This document shows positions 1 to 10,172 of a stretch of DNA of 64,000 nucleotides, one piece after another. The translations under genes were made by a program, and so were the position numbers. The stretch comes from Chara braunii. Lineage: Eukaryota; Streptophyta; Charophyceae; Charales; Characeae. The DNA lies in contig BFEA01000025.1 of assembly GCA_003427395.1 (NCBI GenBank), forward strand, positions 3,612,432 through 3,676,431, given 5' to 3'. Position 1 is the first letter of the stretch. Each line of letters starts with the position of its first letter. Under the pieces are notes generated by a model. The model worked only from the letters and a program-made list of their open reading frames with translations, was not told where the DNA came from and ran no database searches.

Positions 1-861
1 TAATCACCTATATCTTCAATACGAGGCCCACTTGTTCGGTTGTGGTCACCTCACAACTTGGTCGGTTCTAACTGTTGTGTATATCATCCCTACTCCTACC
101 CTAAGTTTAGTAAATCCTTAATGTTCTTTTAAATTGCAAGAATTTTATTGTGTGCCGAATACCTTTCATAGATATCAAAGTATCTGCTCACACCGCTCCG
201 ATAAGAGATTACTGGGGTCCACTATAAAAGAACACTCATGCCCGCAACGACCGATTACGAAAACAATTGTCAAATTCTGATCTCTTGCGTGTCAACGTTT
301 CAACCTGCCTACGAAATTTTATTTCACCTGCTCACATGATTGTTATTCTTGATGTGGATTACATGTGAAATGCATCTAATTGTGTTTATCTCCTCTTGCT
401 GTTCTTGCTGATCGTGTGTCCATACTCCCCCTTTCATTAATTAATCTAACGCTACCATTTTTTACTGCCGCTCACACACAAAACCCACATGTGCCTTCAA
501 CCTTTTTCCACCACCTTGGCCGTCGGACATTTATTGCTTCTCTGGAATTTCGTCTTTTACGTTCACCCTCCATACACATTGTGCCAAATCATATCGTTTA
601 AGACCGCACTGGCGGGTAAGCTAACACTTTTTCACCTCATCATCCTCGTTGTTTGATGTCCTGCTATAACAGACATTGAACCATCAACAGTTCTTAGAGC
701 GCTAAAGACCAATGGATACAACCGATCCAGTGAATCAACACCCACCACCACGGCCTGACCCTTGGAGGGAGGCTCTAATATTGCACAAATCTTCCACTCA
801 CATTTCCCACGCTCCTCATCTCCTTCCCAACCTTCTGAGACCTCGTTGATCTTGCAATTAT
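1..861. other. No gene recognised; left flank of the Helitron
   Basis: I see no protein family, RNA gene or clear repeat here. It may contain the 5' end of the Helitron that follows, but Helitron 5' ends carry only a TC dinucleotide and no inverted repeat, so the border cannot be placed from one sequence. Confidence 0.3.
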
Positions 862-1295
862 GTGCACAGTGCGTCAGCTGTTTGCCAGGCACCATGTCGT
901 GGAAACGATCCCGTCCATGTCATCCAGGACGCAACTTCGTTGACACAACGGTACGGTCATAACCTGGATGTTGTGCCTCATTCGACTAATTCACAACAAC
1001 ACTTCCAGTCGTGCTCTACTTTGTCGTTATTCCCACGCTCGGTTGGATACACTACGTCCAATATTCCTACCGTTGATCAATCAGTGAACACAACCAACCT
1101 TCGCACGCACGCCTCAACATTAGCTTCGGATGCAGAACACCTCCGCCGATTTCAGGTTCTACCAACAACTAACCAGCAGCCAAACAACCAATTTCAAAAC
1201 TTAAGTGTCATCAACACTGTCACGCCTTGGAAGAAAAGGCCGAAACGCAAGCGTTGCGAGATGCCAGTGAAAAAAACACCGCCACGAAATAATGC

Positions 1296-3485
1296 ATGTC
1301 ACACACTTCAATCACCCTCCTCGACTATCCTTTTCAACCTCCGATTCGTGTCCCGATGGATCCGACGAGTGACATGCACGCGTATGCTCTTCCTGTATGC
1401 CCCCAAATCGCAACATACGCCGAAATCACATTGAGCACAAACCCCCACTTCTCCCCTGAGTTCTGGTTATTACATTACCTTCTCAATGCACAAAATGATG
1501 ACAAGACTTCGTCATCAAGGACATCGAACCTCCAGAACTACCTTTCATACGTGGAGCCAGTCGTTCCCTTCGAGCCAATCACCGCTGCTAAAAAATCTAC
1601 CTTGTTCTCTTCGAGCGATCGTGACGTTGTTCCACACAACACACACCGAGGACACAAAACTGTTCTTAACGGATCTTCGTGTGATGGCAAAAGTGTTGCA
1701 CCTACACATAATCTTCTTCACGTTGGAAGTAGGGTTGCGCCGTTCGACTCAATCACAATCCCACAAAAAGTCACACTCTCGTCTTCCAATTGTGTCTCCA
1801 TCGTGCCAATGCATGCCGTTTTAGGACTCCATCGTCTTTCTAACCAGACCTCCTCTGATGAGTTTAGGGTCGCTATGTACAGACCAAGAGCCTCACCACT
1901 CAGCACTGTAAGAACCTCCGTAGAAGACCGCGCATTTGCCGCTGTCAGAACGCCCATGGTAGATTGCCGAACTACAACACATTCTGTTCCACTCAGCATA
2001 AGCAAACATCCTTCTTGTGAGCGAACAACATCGACTCCGTCAATATATGTTCGCAATGGTGTGGCAGCTATGTTAAAACAACCATCACGATACAGATCCT
2101 TTATCACACGCACTGTTCGACGAATGCAAATCTCCAACCAAGCACCACACAGACATCACCCTCGACAACGAACAAAAACACGCATCAGACGACCTTCGCG
2201 TTCTGCAGTATCACAACAACAAAGAAAGGAGTATGACAAAACAAGGAGCCGAGCCAAAACTGTAGCTAAACGCAATCAAATGTCTGGGAGCATATATAGT
2301 TTCCATAAACAACTGCGAGTTTTGCCAATCCATCATCGAAACACTGCACGACACTTCCCCGATGTCGACGCTCTATACAGATTCTTCGTTGGACGACCTC
2401 GGAGCAGTAATAGGTCCTCTACTATGTGTAAGCCAGTGCAAAATGAAAACACTCAATGTTCCTTACATCTATTGGCGTCAGCGGTCTTGCCGGTCCTCAT
2501 CCATCACTCTCCTTCAGGAGTGCCTTCAGTATGTCCACATTCCTCTCCCCAGCTTCCTTCGCCTTCAACGGTTGGTGCTCTTTCATCATTACTCCAGCCT
2601 TGAGTGCTCCATGAATGTTATTCGAAACAACATTCACAACCTTATTTTTTCGCTCAACAAGTCGCTTTGCCTTCTCCAGTTGTTCCTTTTCGGGCAGGAG
2701 TCCATCCACCTACGATCCATCAGTTTGTTTTAGAGAACGGTCCACGGCCTTCCCATAATAGTGCACAAATCCGTTTGCCTTCTCCACCAGTACCACTTGC
2801 AGCAGTAGTCCAGGCATGTATATCCTATCAGTCTGATTCACAAGTGCCTCCAGCAGCTTCTCAGTCGATTTCTGAAGTGCGCCCGCCTTCTTTACCTGTT
2901 CCTCTTTCTCCACATCTCGAGATGAACGTCCGACACTCATCTTCTTTGGACGTCGCTGCAGCGCCTTTTCATCTCGGTCATCAACTGCCTTCGCCTTCTC
3001 CAACTCTTCCACTCTCCACTGTCCTGCCTTCCATGCCGTTTGCTGAATACCAATGTGGTATCAACATCCATTTGCCAATCTTTCGTGGCACAGGGACAAT
3101 TCCCACATTCAACCTCGACGTTCGGACACCATGTCGCCATTGTGCTGCACAACTTTGGCCGCACGAGCATAAATGGAAGAGCATTTGCTGCAGGGAAGGA
3201 AAACGAAAATGCGAGCTTTGGCAAATGCCCCCACCTGAATCTGCACCACACTCCATACTTTCCCTATGGACAGAGGACTCTGGTGATGGCAGCTTTCTGC
3301 GAGCCCAAAGTCGTAAATTCAATAACGCATTGTCCCTCCTATCTTGCCATATGAAGAAAGCTCAACAAGGCTTGAGAGGCTATGAGGGACAATTGAAGAT
3401 ACAGGGCCTAGTGTACCATAGGCGTGGAGCGTTGCAGCCGAATGATGGTGAGGCCCCGCAATACCGCCCAAATGTACATTTATGA
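1296..3485 (+). pseudogene. Helitron polyprotein, N-terminal part
   Basis: One frame is open from the ATG at 1,296 to 3,485 except for a TGA at 2,601-2,603. The first part is Ser/Thr/Arg-rich and has an internal duplication: the stretch starting VVPFEPIT (near 1,560) is echoed by VAPFDSIT (near 1,737). The second part is Pro-rich, with repeated LPSPxxPL motifs. It ends with the cysteine-rich module typical of Helitron N-termini: CRHCAAQLW, then SICCREGKRK, then MPPPES, FNNALSLLS and LVYHRRGALQPNDGEAPQY. Recognition of the last 120 residues is firm. The first 500 residues have no family match that I can name and may be a less conserved leader. Confidence 0.65.
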
Positions 3486-3655
3486 CCCTGCTCATTCAGA
3501 CAGAATCGTTGACATTAGGATGAACATGATGCATCTTCCTGATCGAACAAGTGTCCAACAACATGTTCGCATCAAGAACTTGCTTTCGCGCCTTCATGAC
3601 CTGTTGCGCCAGTGCAATCCCTATGTCCTGCGCCTCTTGCACACGGGCTGGATTT
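3424..3655 (+). pseudogene. Helitron polyprotein, segment after a frameshift
   Basis: This frame continues the Helitron protein where the preceding ORF stops. It encodes MYIYDPAHSDRI and then LLSRLHDLLRQCNPYVLRL, matching the YIYDP...NPYV segment that follows the cysteine-rich region in Helitron Rep/helicases. The change of frame near 3,480 is a frameshift mutation. The Helitron homology stops at about 3,650, where an unrelated integrase sequence begins in the same frame. Confidence 0.65.
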
Positions 3656-3657
3656 GC

Positions 3658-3870
3658 AGCCACGGCGTACCGGAAGACATCGTTAGCGACCACGACACTC
3701 GATTTATGTCGACAATTTGGACTTTTCTCATGCAGGAGTCCGGCACCGAAATGAAATCGAGTTTGACTCGGCATCCACAAACGGACGGGCAAACGGAGCG
3801 GGCACATCAAACCGCTCAAGTGATGCTTCGTACGCTCATCCGCCCGGACCAAAAGGATTGGGTTGACCGT
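3658..3870 (+). pseudogene. Ty3/gypsy integrase core fragment inside the Helitron
   Basis: About 71 codons encode the end of a retroviral-type integrase catalytic core: HGVPEDIVSDHDTRF, with the second catalytic Asp context, and then RHPQTDGQTERAHQ, with the catalytic Glu, followed by LIRPDQKDWVD. This is typical of Ty3/gypsy integrase and unlike any Helitron protein. No LTR, gag or RT accompanies it. It reads in frame with the Helitron segment before it, giving a chance chimeric ORF (3,424-3,900). The Helitron resumes in another frame near 3,985. It could be a truncated insertion or filler DNA from break repair. Confidence 0.8.
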
Positions 3871-3984
3871 GGTATGGATTTAATTCAAATGTTTCTGTAA
3901 CCTAAGACTCCAATAAATTAGGTCACCATCGACCTCCTGACGTATCACGACCTCCCAGATCTACAATGAGAAAACATTAAACTG

Positions 3985-4837
3985 GTCATTAACCCTCATG
4001 CTCGTCCACTAGGCGAGGACGAACAGCGCTACAACAAACCTGAAGGGTTGTTAGAACTCTACATACTAATTCCCTGAGAAGCTGCTGCCGAGTAAGGTTG
4101 AGGTCCGTTATCGACCAGAGCGCAATGAAAGCTTCCCGACTCACAAGTATGCAGATGACAACAGGGCGCATGACCCGTTGCATTACGTGCTGTTATTTCC
4201 CTTCGGAGAGGATGGTTGGGACAATAAGCCTGACACATCTAAAGGCAACCCCACAACAATCACAACACGATAATTCTATGCGTTCCACCTGCACCAAAGA
4301 GAGGGTGAGCGCTCCACACTTCTATGCGGAAAACGACTGTTGCAGCAATATTGTTGCATGGCTTTTTCCAAAATGGAAACCTATCGTCTGAACTACCTTG
4401 AGTTCAACCAAGACAAAGTACGCTCAAAACGCTATAAGCAGCTTCGTACAACGGTTGATAACAATGAACATCACAGTGGTGTTGGAACAAAAATATTCCT
4501 ACCTTCAACATTCACAGGTGGCCCCCGCTACATATCCGAAAAGTACTATGACGCCATGGCCGTGGTCCAAAAGTATGGTAAACCGGATCTCTTCATTATG
4601 ATGACCTGCAATAGCAATTGGCCAGATTTACTCGATGCCCTGTTGCCAGGTCAAGTCCAAAGTGATAGGCCAGATCTTTTAGCACGAGTATTCCGAGGCC
4701 ACCTTGAACAATTCATCCACGAAATAAAAGATAAGCATATTTTTGGTAAAGTGAAGGCTTTGTTTTACACAGTCGAGTTCCAGAAACGTGGTCTGTCGAG
4801 CGAGAAATGCAAAACTCTCGGACCACGATGCTGTTGA
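3985..4837 (+). pseudogene. Helitron-like N domain (Rep N-terminal part)
   Basis: Homology resumes with GEDEQRYNKPE (about 4,010), then after another frameshift HDPLHYVLLFPFGEDGW (about 4,170) and YAFHLHQREGE (about 4,275). From 4,340 an open frame gives AFSKMETYRLNYLEFNQ, LPSTFTGGPRYISEKYYDAM, FIMMTCNSNWPDL and TVEFQKRGL, the hallmark of the Helitron_like_N family. Directly after RGL, where intact elements have Pro-His-x-His of the HUH endonuclease, this copy reads unrelated residues and stops. See the finding on the lost HUH motif. Confidence 0.85.
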
Positions 4838-6032
4838 CGACCTCATACCAGCTGAGATACCGCCTCCTGGGAATTTGCGAGACAAAGTCTCTCAGTTTAT
4901 GATGCATCAGATCTGTGGGATTGCCAAACCCTCGGCAAGCTATACCACCAATAAGCGCTGCACAAAGCATTTTCCCAAAAACTTTCAGAACCACACCACT
5001 TTTGAGAAGGACAAAGGCTACCCGGTTTACAGGCGCCGCTCACCGGAAGCAGGGGGGTGCAGCCTCTGCAAAGATAATGTTGTGTATGATAATGGTAGAG
5101 TTGTCCCTTACAATGGTTACTTGCTCTTGCTTTTCAACGCCCACATCAATGTCGAGTCATGCGCTAATATACTCGCATCCAAGTACCTATACAAATACGT
5201 TCTGAAAGGGAATGACAGGGTAATGGTTGCTGAACTCGAAAAACAACAAGATGAGAATGAGATCCGTAATTATCAAAATTTGCGTTGTGTTGGGGCAAAC
5301 GAAGCCTGTTGGAGACTATACCAATTCCCTATAACACAAATGTGGCCACCCGTTGAAAGATTGAGCCTCCACTTACAAGATGAAGAACATGTCTCTTTCG
5401 AACATGGCGATGAGGAAATCGCTGCAAATGCTGGACCAGGTCCCACTAAGCTAACAGTCTGGATGGATCTCAATAAGAAACTCAAGGCATCTGGTTGCAC
5501 CGCTTTCCCTCTCTATGCAGAGATAACAGATGCACACACGTGGAACAACAAAGAAAAACAGTGGAAACAACGGTCCTCTGCGGGCAGAGATGGGGCATAT
5601 CCCAAAATCTCCCGCATGCAGAACGTGTGCCTTGCTCAGGGTGACCTGTACTACCTCCGGATACTCCTCAAACATGAGCATTCACGTGGTGCAACCTGCT
5701 TTGCTGATTTGCAAACAGTGGACAACCACAATTTCTCCACATTCAGTGAGGTGTGTCAGCGTCTTCGTGTCCTTGAGGATGACGCAGAGTATGATAAGGA
5801 CATTGAGACAACGGCTCTATATTACTTACCACACCAAATCAGACATGTGTTCAACATGCTTCTTGCATTTGGCTCACTCTCAGACCCCATGGCACTCTTT
5901 TTGAAACATTGGCAATCTATGTCTGAAGATTACGTTAGAAAGGTAAGAAACAAAACAATCCCTCCTGACGTTCTTCATGCTATCGCATTGCTAGACATCG
6001 ATGTTCTCCTCAATGACATAAAAACAACCTGA
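4788..6032 (+). pseudogene. Helitron Rep to helicase linker region
   Basis: This frame takes over just after the broken Rep motif with KLSDHDAVDDLIPAEIPPP, then CTKHFPKNFQNHTTFEKDKG, YPVYRRR, YNGYLLLLFNAHINVE, SKYLYKYVLKGND and RVLEDDAEYDKDIE. The order and motifs match the central part of Helitron proteins, where the second half of the Rep domain lies. It has no internal stop for 414 codons but ends at a TGA at 6,030-6,032, 24 bases before the helicase frame opens in another phase. That indicates one more frameshift. Confidence 0.8.
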
Positions 6033-6055
6033 ACAGCAGTAGGGTTGTTTTTCCC

Positions 6056-7537
6056 ATGCCCTCATGCCCATCATATTGTGGTGCAGCTGAACTCATTCAT
6101 GAGGAGTTGATGTATAATAAGGAAAACCTCAACCAACAGTGGAACATCAACTACCCCCTGCTTCGCCCTTCTAAAAAAGAACTGGTGGATGGGATTGTAA
6201 CAGTCGTTCTCAACCGAACTCCTCTATATGTGTTTGTAGATGCTCTTGCTGGGACTGGCAAAACCTTCTGTATCAATACAATACTTGTTGGGGTCAAACG
6301 CCAGGAAAACTGCATTGCACTTGCCGTTGCATCCAACGATATTGCTTCACTTCTCCTTCCCGGCGGGCGTACGTTCCATTCCCGCTTCCATGTCCCCCTA
6401 ACACCGGATGCTAAGACAACATTCCCCATCCCAAAGCAGAGTGAACTTGGAAGGCTTATTAGAAACACTAGACTTATAGTCTGGGATGAGGCGCCCATGA
6501 CACACCGCGATCATTTGGAAGCCCTAAATATCAGGTTGAAGGATCTCTGCAACTCTGATGAGCCTTTCGGTGGCAAGGTCATGCTCCTCGCAGGTGACTT
6601 CAGACAAGTTCTCCCCGTCGTTAGGAGGGGAAGTAGGGCACAACAAATCAGCGCTTCGATGAAATCCTCACTGCTTTGGGCTCATTTTCAAACACACAGG
6701 TTGGAAGAAAATATGAGAGTCATCTGCCGTGGTAATGATGAGGTCAGTCAGAAATTCGCAGCTTTTTTGCTCCAACTGGGCGATGGAAGACATGATGTTG
6801 TTGATCCTGCAGACCCTGAAGTTGTTGAACTCCCGCGGACGATTTGCATGGATGGTGATCTTCCGAAACTTATCAGGTGGACATTCCCTAACCTTACTCA
6901 CCATCTCAACGATCACGACTACCTCACGGGCAGGTTTATTTTGTGCCCAAAAAATGACGTGTGATATGCGATTAACAACCTCATTCTCGATAGCCTCCCA
7001 GAAAAAGACATCGTTCTCCTAAGCATTGACAGTACAACAATGGACTCCTCCGGTTTTAACATCCCTGTTGACTACCTCAATCAATTGAACCCATCTGGTT
7101 TACCACCACATGTGTTCCGCATCAAAGAGGGCATTTCAATCATGCTTCTAAGGAATATCTCAACAAAAATGACAATGTGCAACGAGACTCGGCTTATTGT
7201 AAACAAATATGTAGACGAATGACTGATCGAAGCCACAATCCTTCCGAGTCGTAAAATTGATGTCATTCCCCGCCTTACTCTTGATTCTGACAACTCGACA
7301 GGTTTCATGTGGAAGCGCAGACAATTCCCTGTCCGTGTCGATTTTGCTATCACCATCAACAAGTCACAAGGCCAGACTGTTTCCAGGGCTGCATTATATT
7401 TGGAGAAATCAGTTTTCGGTCATGGACAATTGTACGTTGGTCTGTCACGCGCAGGACACCTTGACGACATTCGTGTTGCAATTCCCGGTGGAGGCAAAAG
7501 AACGAGAAATGTTGTATACAAAGAACTTCTATCGTGA
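6056..7537 (+). pseudogene. Helitron helicase domain (Pif1/RecD-like)
   Basis: A superfamily 1 helicase in a single frame, interrupted by TGA codons at 6,962-6,964 and 7,220-7,222. Visible motifs are Walker A (ALAGTGKTF), Walker B (IVWDEAPM), motif III (LLAGDFRQVLPVV), the LEENMRV segment, and near the C-terminus FAITINKSQGQT followed by LYVGLSRAG, which are the Pif1-family signature motifs. In living Helitrons this domain unwinds DNA during rolling-circle transposition. Both stops can be explained as CGA to TGA changes. Confidence 0.88.
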
Positions 7538-7685
7538 GTTTATCAAAAACTAGACTTCTGGATGAATGTGTTACTGAGACGATTCGTTTGGTCCTGTTGT
7601 GCTGTGTTGTGCCACATTTTTTCCCTTGTCATCCACTTCCACAGCATCTGCAGTGCCAACAAAGCCCTAACTCGCATCTGCAGCA

Positions 7686-8456
7686 ATGTCTTGCCAGAGA
7701 TTTTGCGTTGCAGATTCGCCGATCACATATGAGGAGATTGACTATGACACCAACGATATGCTTTCGTTAGATGACGACATTGATACTCTGTCCGCCTCGC
7801 GCACAAAATATCGCACGCAAGCATCAAAATCCAGCAAACGGAAAAAGACAGCTGCAAATTGTACAAGGGTCTCTTGCACCCCTGCACGAAACATGCAAAC
7901 ACGGAAATCACCTCCTAAAGATCACGCCCGAAAAACGCAATCCACTCGCACACAACAACAACCCACCTACCACAGCTCAGTTCAACACGTCCAGCCTCAT
8001 CGTCCTCAATTGGAAGGAGATATAGTCTACAGTCACCCAGGCAACACACTGATCCAAGAAGGTACTTATCTACGTCCATCCACTGCTCAACATGCACCTC
8101 CCACTGACAGTCAACAAAGTCAGCCATCTCTCGATGCCCAACACGAGAGTCAAGCGCATCCCTATTCACAACATGCACACACAAAACACACTTTACTCCC
8201 TAAGATGAATGTCAACGGCAAGCAGCCGCTTTCAACCCTGGAGCATCTCAAAATTACAGCGACCGCCACCACTGCCCCTCCTCACCGACGAATCAGCCTC
8301 ATCCAACCGAGCAGCACAAGGATTCATCCACACCTCAGCCCGCAGCAAAGTCACCCCGCCACCACCCCAAACATCTTGCACCCGCATCCCAGAAGGCTAT
8401 TGACTCAACTACAAATGGCTTCCCACCCGGTGTCACCTTGGTGTATCATCAGTTGA
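7686..8456 (+). CDS. Unrecognised Ser/Thr/His/Pro-rich ORF
   Basis: 256 codons starting at an ATG (7,686). The product is rich in Ser, Thr, Gln, His and Pro and looks disordered: an acidic start (DYDTNDMLSLDDDIDT), then a basic stretch (SSKRKKTA), then QP/HP-rich sequence. I recognise no domain. The following ORF overlaps its 3' end in another phase and is open further upstream, so both may be one frameshifted reading frame. It follows the Helitron helicase by 150 bases and could be an accessory or captured gene, but nothing proves that. Confidence 0.3.
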   Translation: MSCQRFCVADSPITYEEIDYDTNDMLSLDDDIDTLSASRTKYRTQASKSSKRKKTAANCTRVSCTPARNMQTRKSPPKDHARKTQSTRTQQQPTYHSSVQHVQPHRPQLEGDIVYSHPGNTLIQEGTYLRPSTAQHAPPTDSQQSQPSLDAQHESQAHPYSQHAHTKHTLLPKMNVNGKQPLSTLEHLKITATATTAPPHRRISLIQPSSTRIHPHLSPQQSHPATTPNILHPHPRRLLTQLQMASHPVSPWCIIS

Positions 8457-9490
8457 ATTGCAGCGAGACACCGATCTGGCTGGACAAATCTCATACTGTC
8501 AAGCTTGATCATCAGCTCAATCACAAGTTCAAGACTTGGTCAACTATTCTTGACAATGTTGGTAGACCACGTATGCTCAATAACATCCTCTTCTGTCATT
8601 TCTTAGATCTGGGAGTCGAGCCAACAGAGCACATTTGGCCAGACTTCCTTCTCGCAAGGCCAGCCATCGAACGTTCGTTTCTCGAGTGTCCAGCCAAAGA
8701 AATTGTTGATAATGGCAATCTCGATGATGTTGACTTTCTCATAGCTCGGATCATCGAATCTGAGTACAACACCACACCGCTGCCCATTCTCATCAGTGTC
8801 TGCCGTAAGTACAAAAATATCTTGCACGATTATTTCGTTCCATTTGAAATTTATAGGTATGCAAGACTTGAATTTCTAGTTGATCAGTTTCCAAAGGAAC
8901 GAAGGGTTGATAACCCGTATCCCAGAGCATGCAAAAGGTCATGTCCGCTTGCCACATACACTCCGCAGGAACATTGGGTTTCCTCGGAATATGTGAAATG
9001 GCGCACACGCCAATTGGAAGCGAGGAGCACAACACACCAGGACACAAACAACAATGACAACACTGCATTACAAACACCAACGAACAAAGACCTCGCAACA
9101 GTTTCATCTCCGCCACCCGCTTCTCATCAGGTCAGACGACGTCTCTTCTTGCGACCGACTCCACCACCTTTTCCGCTTTTGCCCATGAATCCCCTGCTCA
9201 ACTCCTCCCTTCCTGCAACTCAAGCTCATCTTCCGCTCTCGAACGACATTGACTGGCTGACACCATTGCAGACACTATCTCCACAACAAGCAATCAATAT
9301 GCTGACAACAATTGATGTCAATCACATGTTGCAGCAGATAAGTGCGGTGCTGGCTACAAGGATTAACAACACCAATGAATGGAGTGCACTCGAAGCCATG
9401 CTCGACGTCGAGTACTACCGCCAAGGCCATGACGAAGTCACGACTTTTGACGAATTCAAGAGCGCTGTTGCGTCCTACATTGAGGTCTGA
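8438..9490 (+). CDS. Unrecognised 350-codon ORF, possible accessory protein of the mobile element
   Basis: An open frame of about 350 codons with globular-looking composition at first (VYHQLNCSETPIWLDK, FLDLGVEPTEHIWPDFLLA, DDVDFLIARIIESEYN) and a Pro-rich spacer later. It has no family I can name and no clear ATG at its left edge; the frame is open further upstream (GFPPGVTL). The last 63 codons (LTTIDVNHMLQQISAVLAT to the stop) are repeated as a tandem copy at 9,692-9,880 that encodes nearly the same peptide. It may belong to the same element as the poly(A)-ended tail downstream. Confidence 0.35.
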   Translation: MVYHQLNCSETPIWLDKSHTVKLDHQLNHKFKTWSTILDNVGRPRMLNNILFCHFLDLGVEPTEHIWPDFLLARPAIERSFLECPAKEIVDNGNLDDVDFLIARIIESEYNTTPLPILISVCRKYKNILHDYFVPFEIYRYARLEFLVDQFPKERRVDNPYPRACKRSCPLATYTPQEHWVSSEYVKWRTRQLEARSTTHQDTNNNDNTALQTPTNKDLATVSSPPPASHQVRRRLFLRPTPPPFPLLPMNPLLNSSLPATQAHLPLSNDIDWLTPLQTLSPQQAINMLTTIDVNHMLQQISAVLATRINNTNEWSALEAMLDVEYYRQGHDEVTTFDEFKSAVASYIEV

Positions 9491-10172
9491 GAGGAAAGAG
9501 TGAGGCATGGCAAGCTGGCAGTCAATCCTCCACCAAGGTGGAGCAATCAATGTTGCTCAGGGGTGCTTCAACCAGATGGAAGGAAGCGTGGGTGGTTCTT
9601 ATTGTAATGTCTATTCTGACTTGCCGGTGGCATAGGAACCGGACTGATGCTAAGGAGCCAGAACCATAAGGTCCTCTTTTTGTTCGATACGCTAACAACA
9701 ATTGATGCCAATCACAGATTGCAACAGATAAGTGCGGTGCTGGCTACAATGATTGAAAACACCAATGAATGGAGTGCACTCGAAGCCATGATCTACGTCG
9801 ACTACTATCGCCAAGGCCATGACGAAGTCACGACTTTTGACGAATTCAAGAGCGCTGTTACATCCTACATTGCACTCCATGAGAAATTGTGCGGTTCTGG
9901 TTTAGGGGTTAGGGTTTAGGTGGCATGGATCTGGTTATCAGTTCTGAGAGGAAAGAGTGAGGCATGACAAGCTGGCAGTCAATCCTCCACCAAGGTGGAG
10001 CAATCAATGCTGCTAAGGGGTACTTCAGCCAGATGGAAGGAAGCATGGGTGGTTCTTATTGCAATATTTATTACGACTTACCGGTGGCATAGGAACCAGA
10101 CTGATGCTCCTTAAAATGGAAAGGAGTCAGGACCATAAGGTCCTCTTTTTGTTCAAAAAAAAAAAAAAAAAG
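9302..10172 (+). repeat. Tandemly duplicated 3' tail ending in poly(A)
   Basis: Two direct copies with an offset of 390 bases. Copy 1 covers 9,302-9,691 and copy 2 covers 9,692-10,155. Each contains the C-terminal coding piece, a noncoding tail, the hairpin-forming ACCATAAGGTCC segment and the end TCTTTTTGTTC. Copy 2 has an extra ~70 bases near 9,880-9,950 that include GGGGTTAGGGTTTAGG, resembling plant telomere repeats. Copy 2 is followed directly by a run of A (10,156-10,172). A hairpin plus a fixed end plus poly(A) looks like the 3' end of a non-LTR retroelement or retroposed transcript. That reading is inference. Confidence 0.55.

Larger units (their letters stand above)
1296..7537 (+). 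mobile_element. Degenerate Helitron (rolling-circle transposon)
   Basis: A fragmented Rep/helicase polyprotein gene runs left to right. Its parts occur in the canonical Helitron order: a cysteine-rich N-terminal region (about 3,120-3,480), the YIYDP segment (3,480-3,650), the Helitron-like N domain (4,100-4,830), the Rep-to-helicase linker (4,830-6,030) and a Pif1-type helicase (6,056-7,537). Several frameshifts, three in-frame TGA codons, an inserted integrase fragment and loss of the Rep histidine motif show that this copy is dead. Neither the 5' TC end nor the 3' hairpin plus CTRR end was identified, so the limits given are those of the coding remnants. Confidence 0.85.

Noticed and set aside
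632-895. Minus-strand ORF near the left edge
   Set aside because: No motif and it overlaps Helitron-side sequence coding on the other strand; likely a shadow frame.
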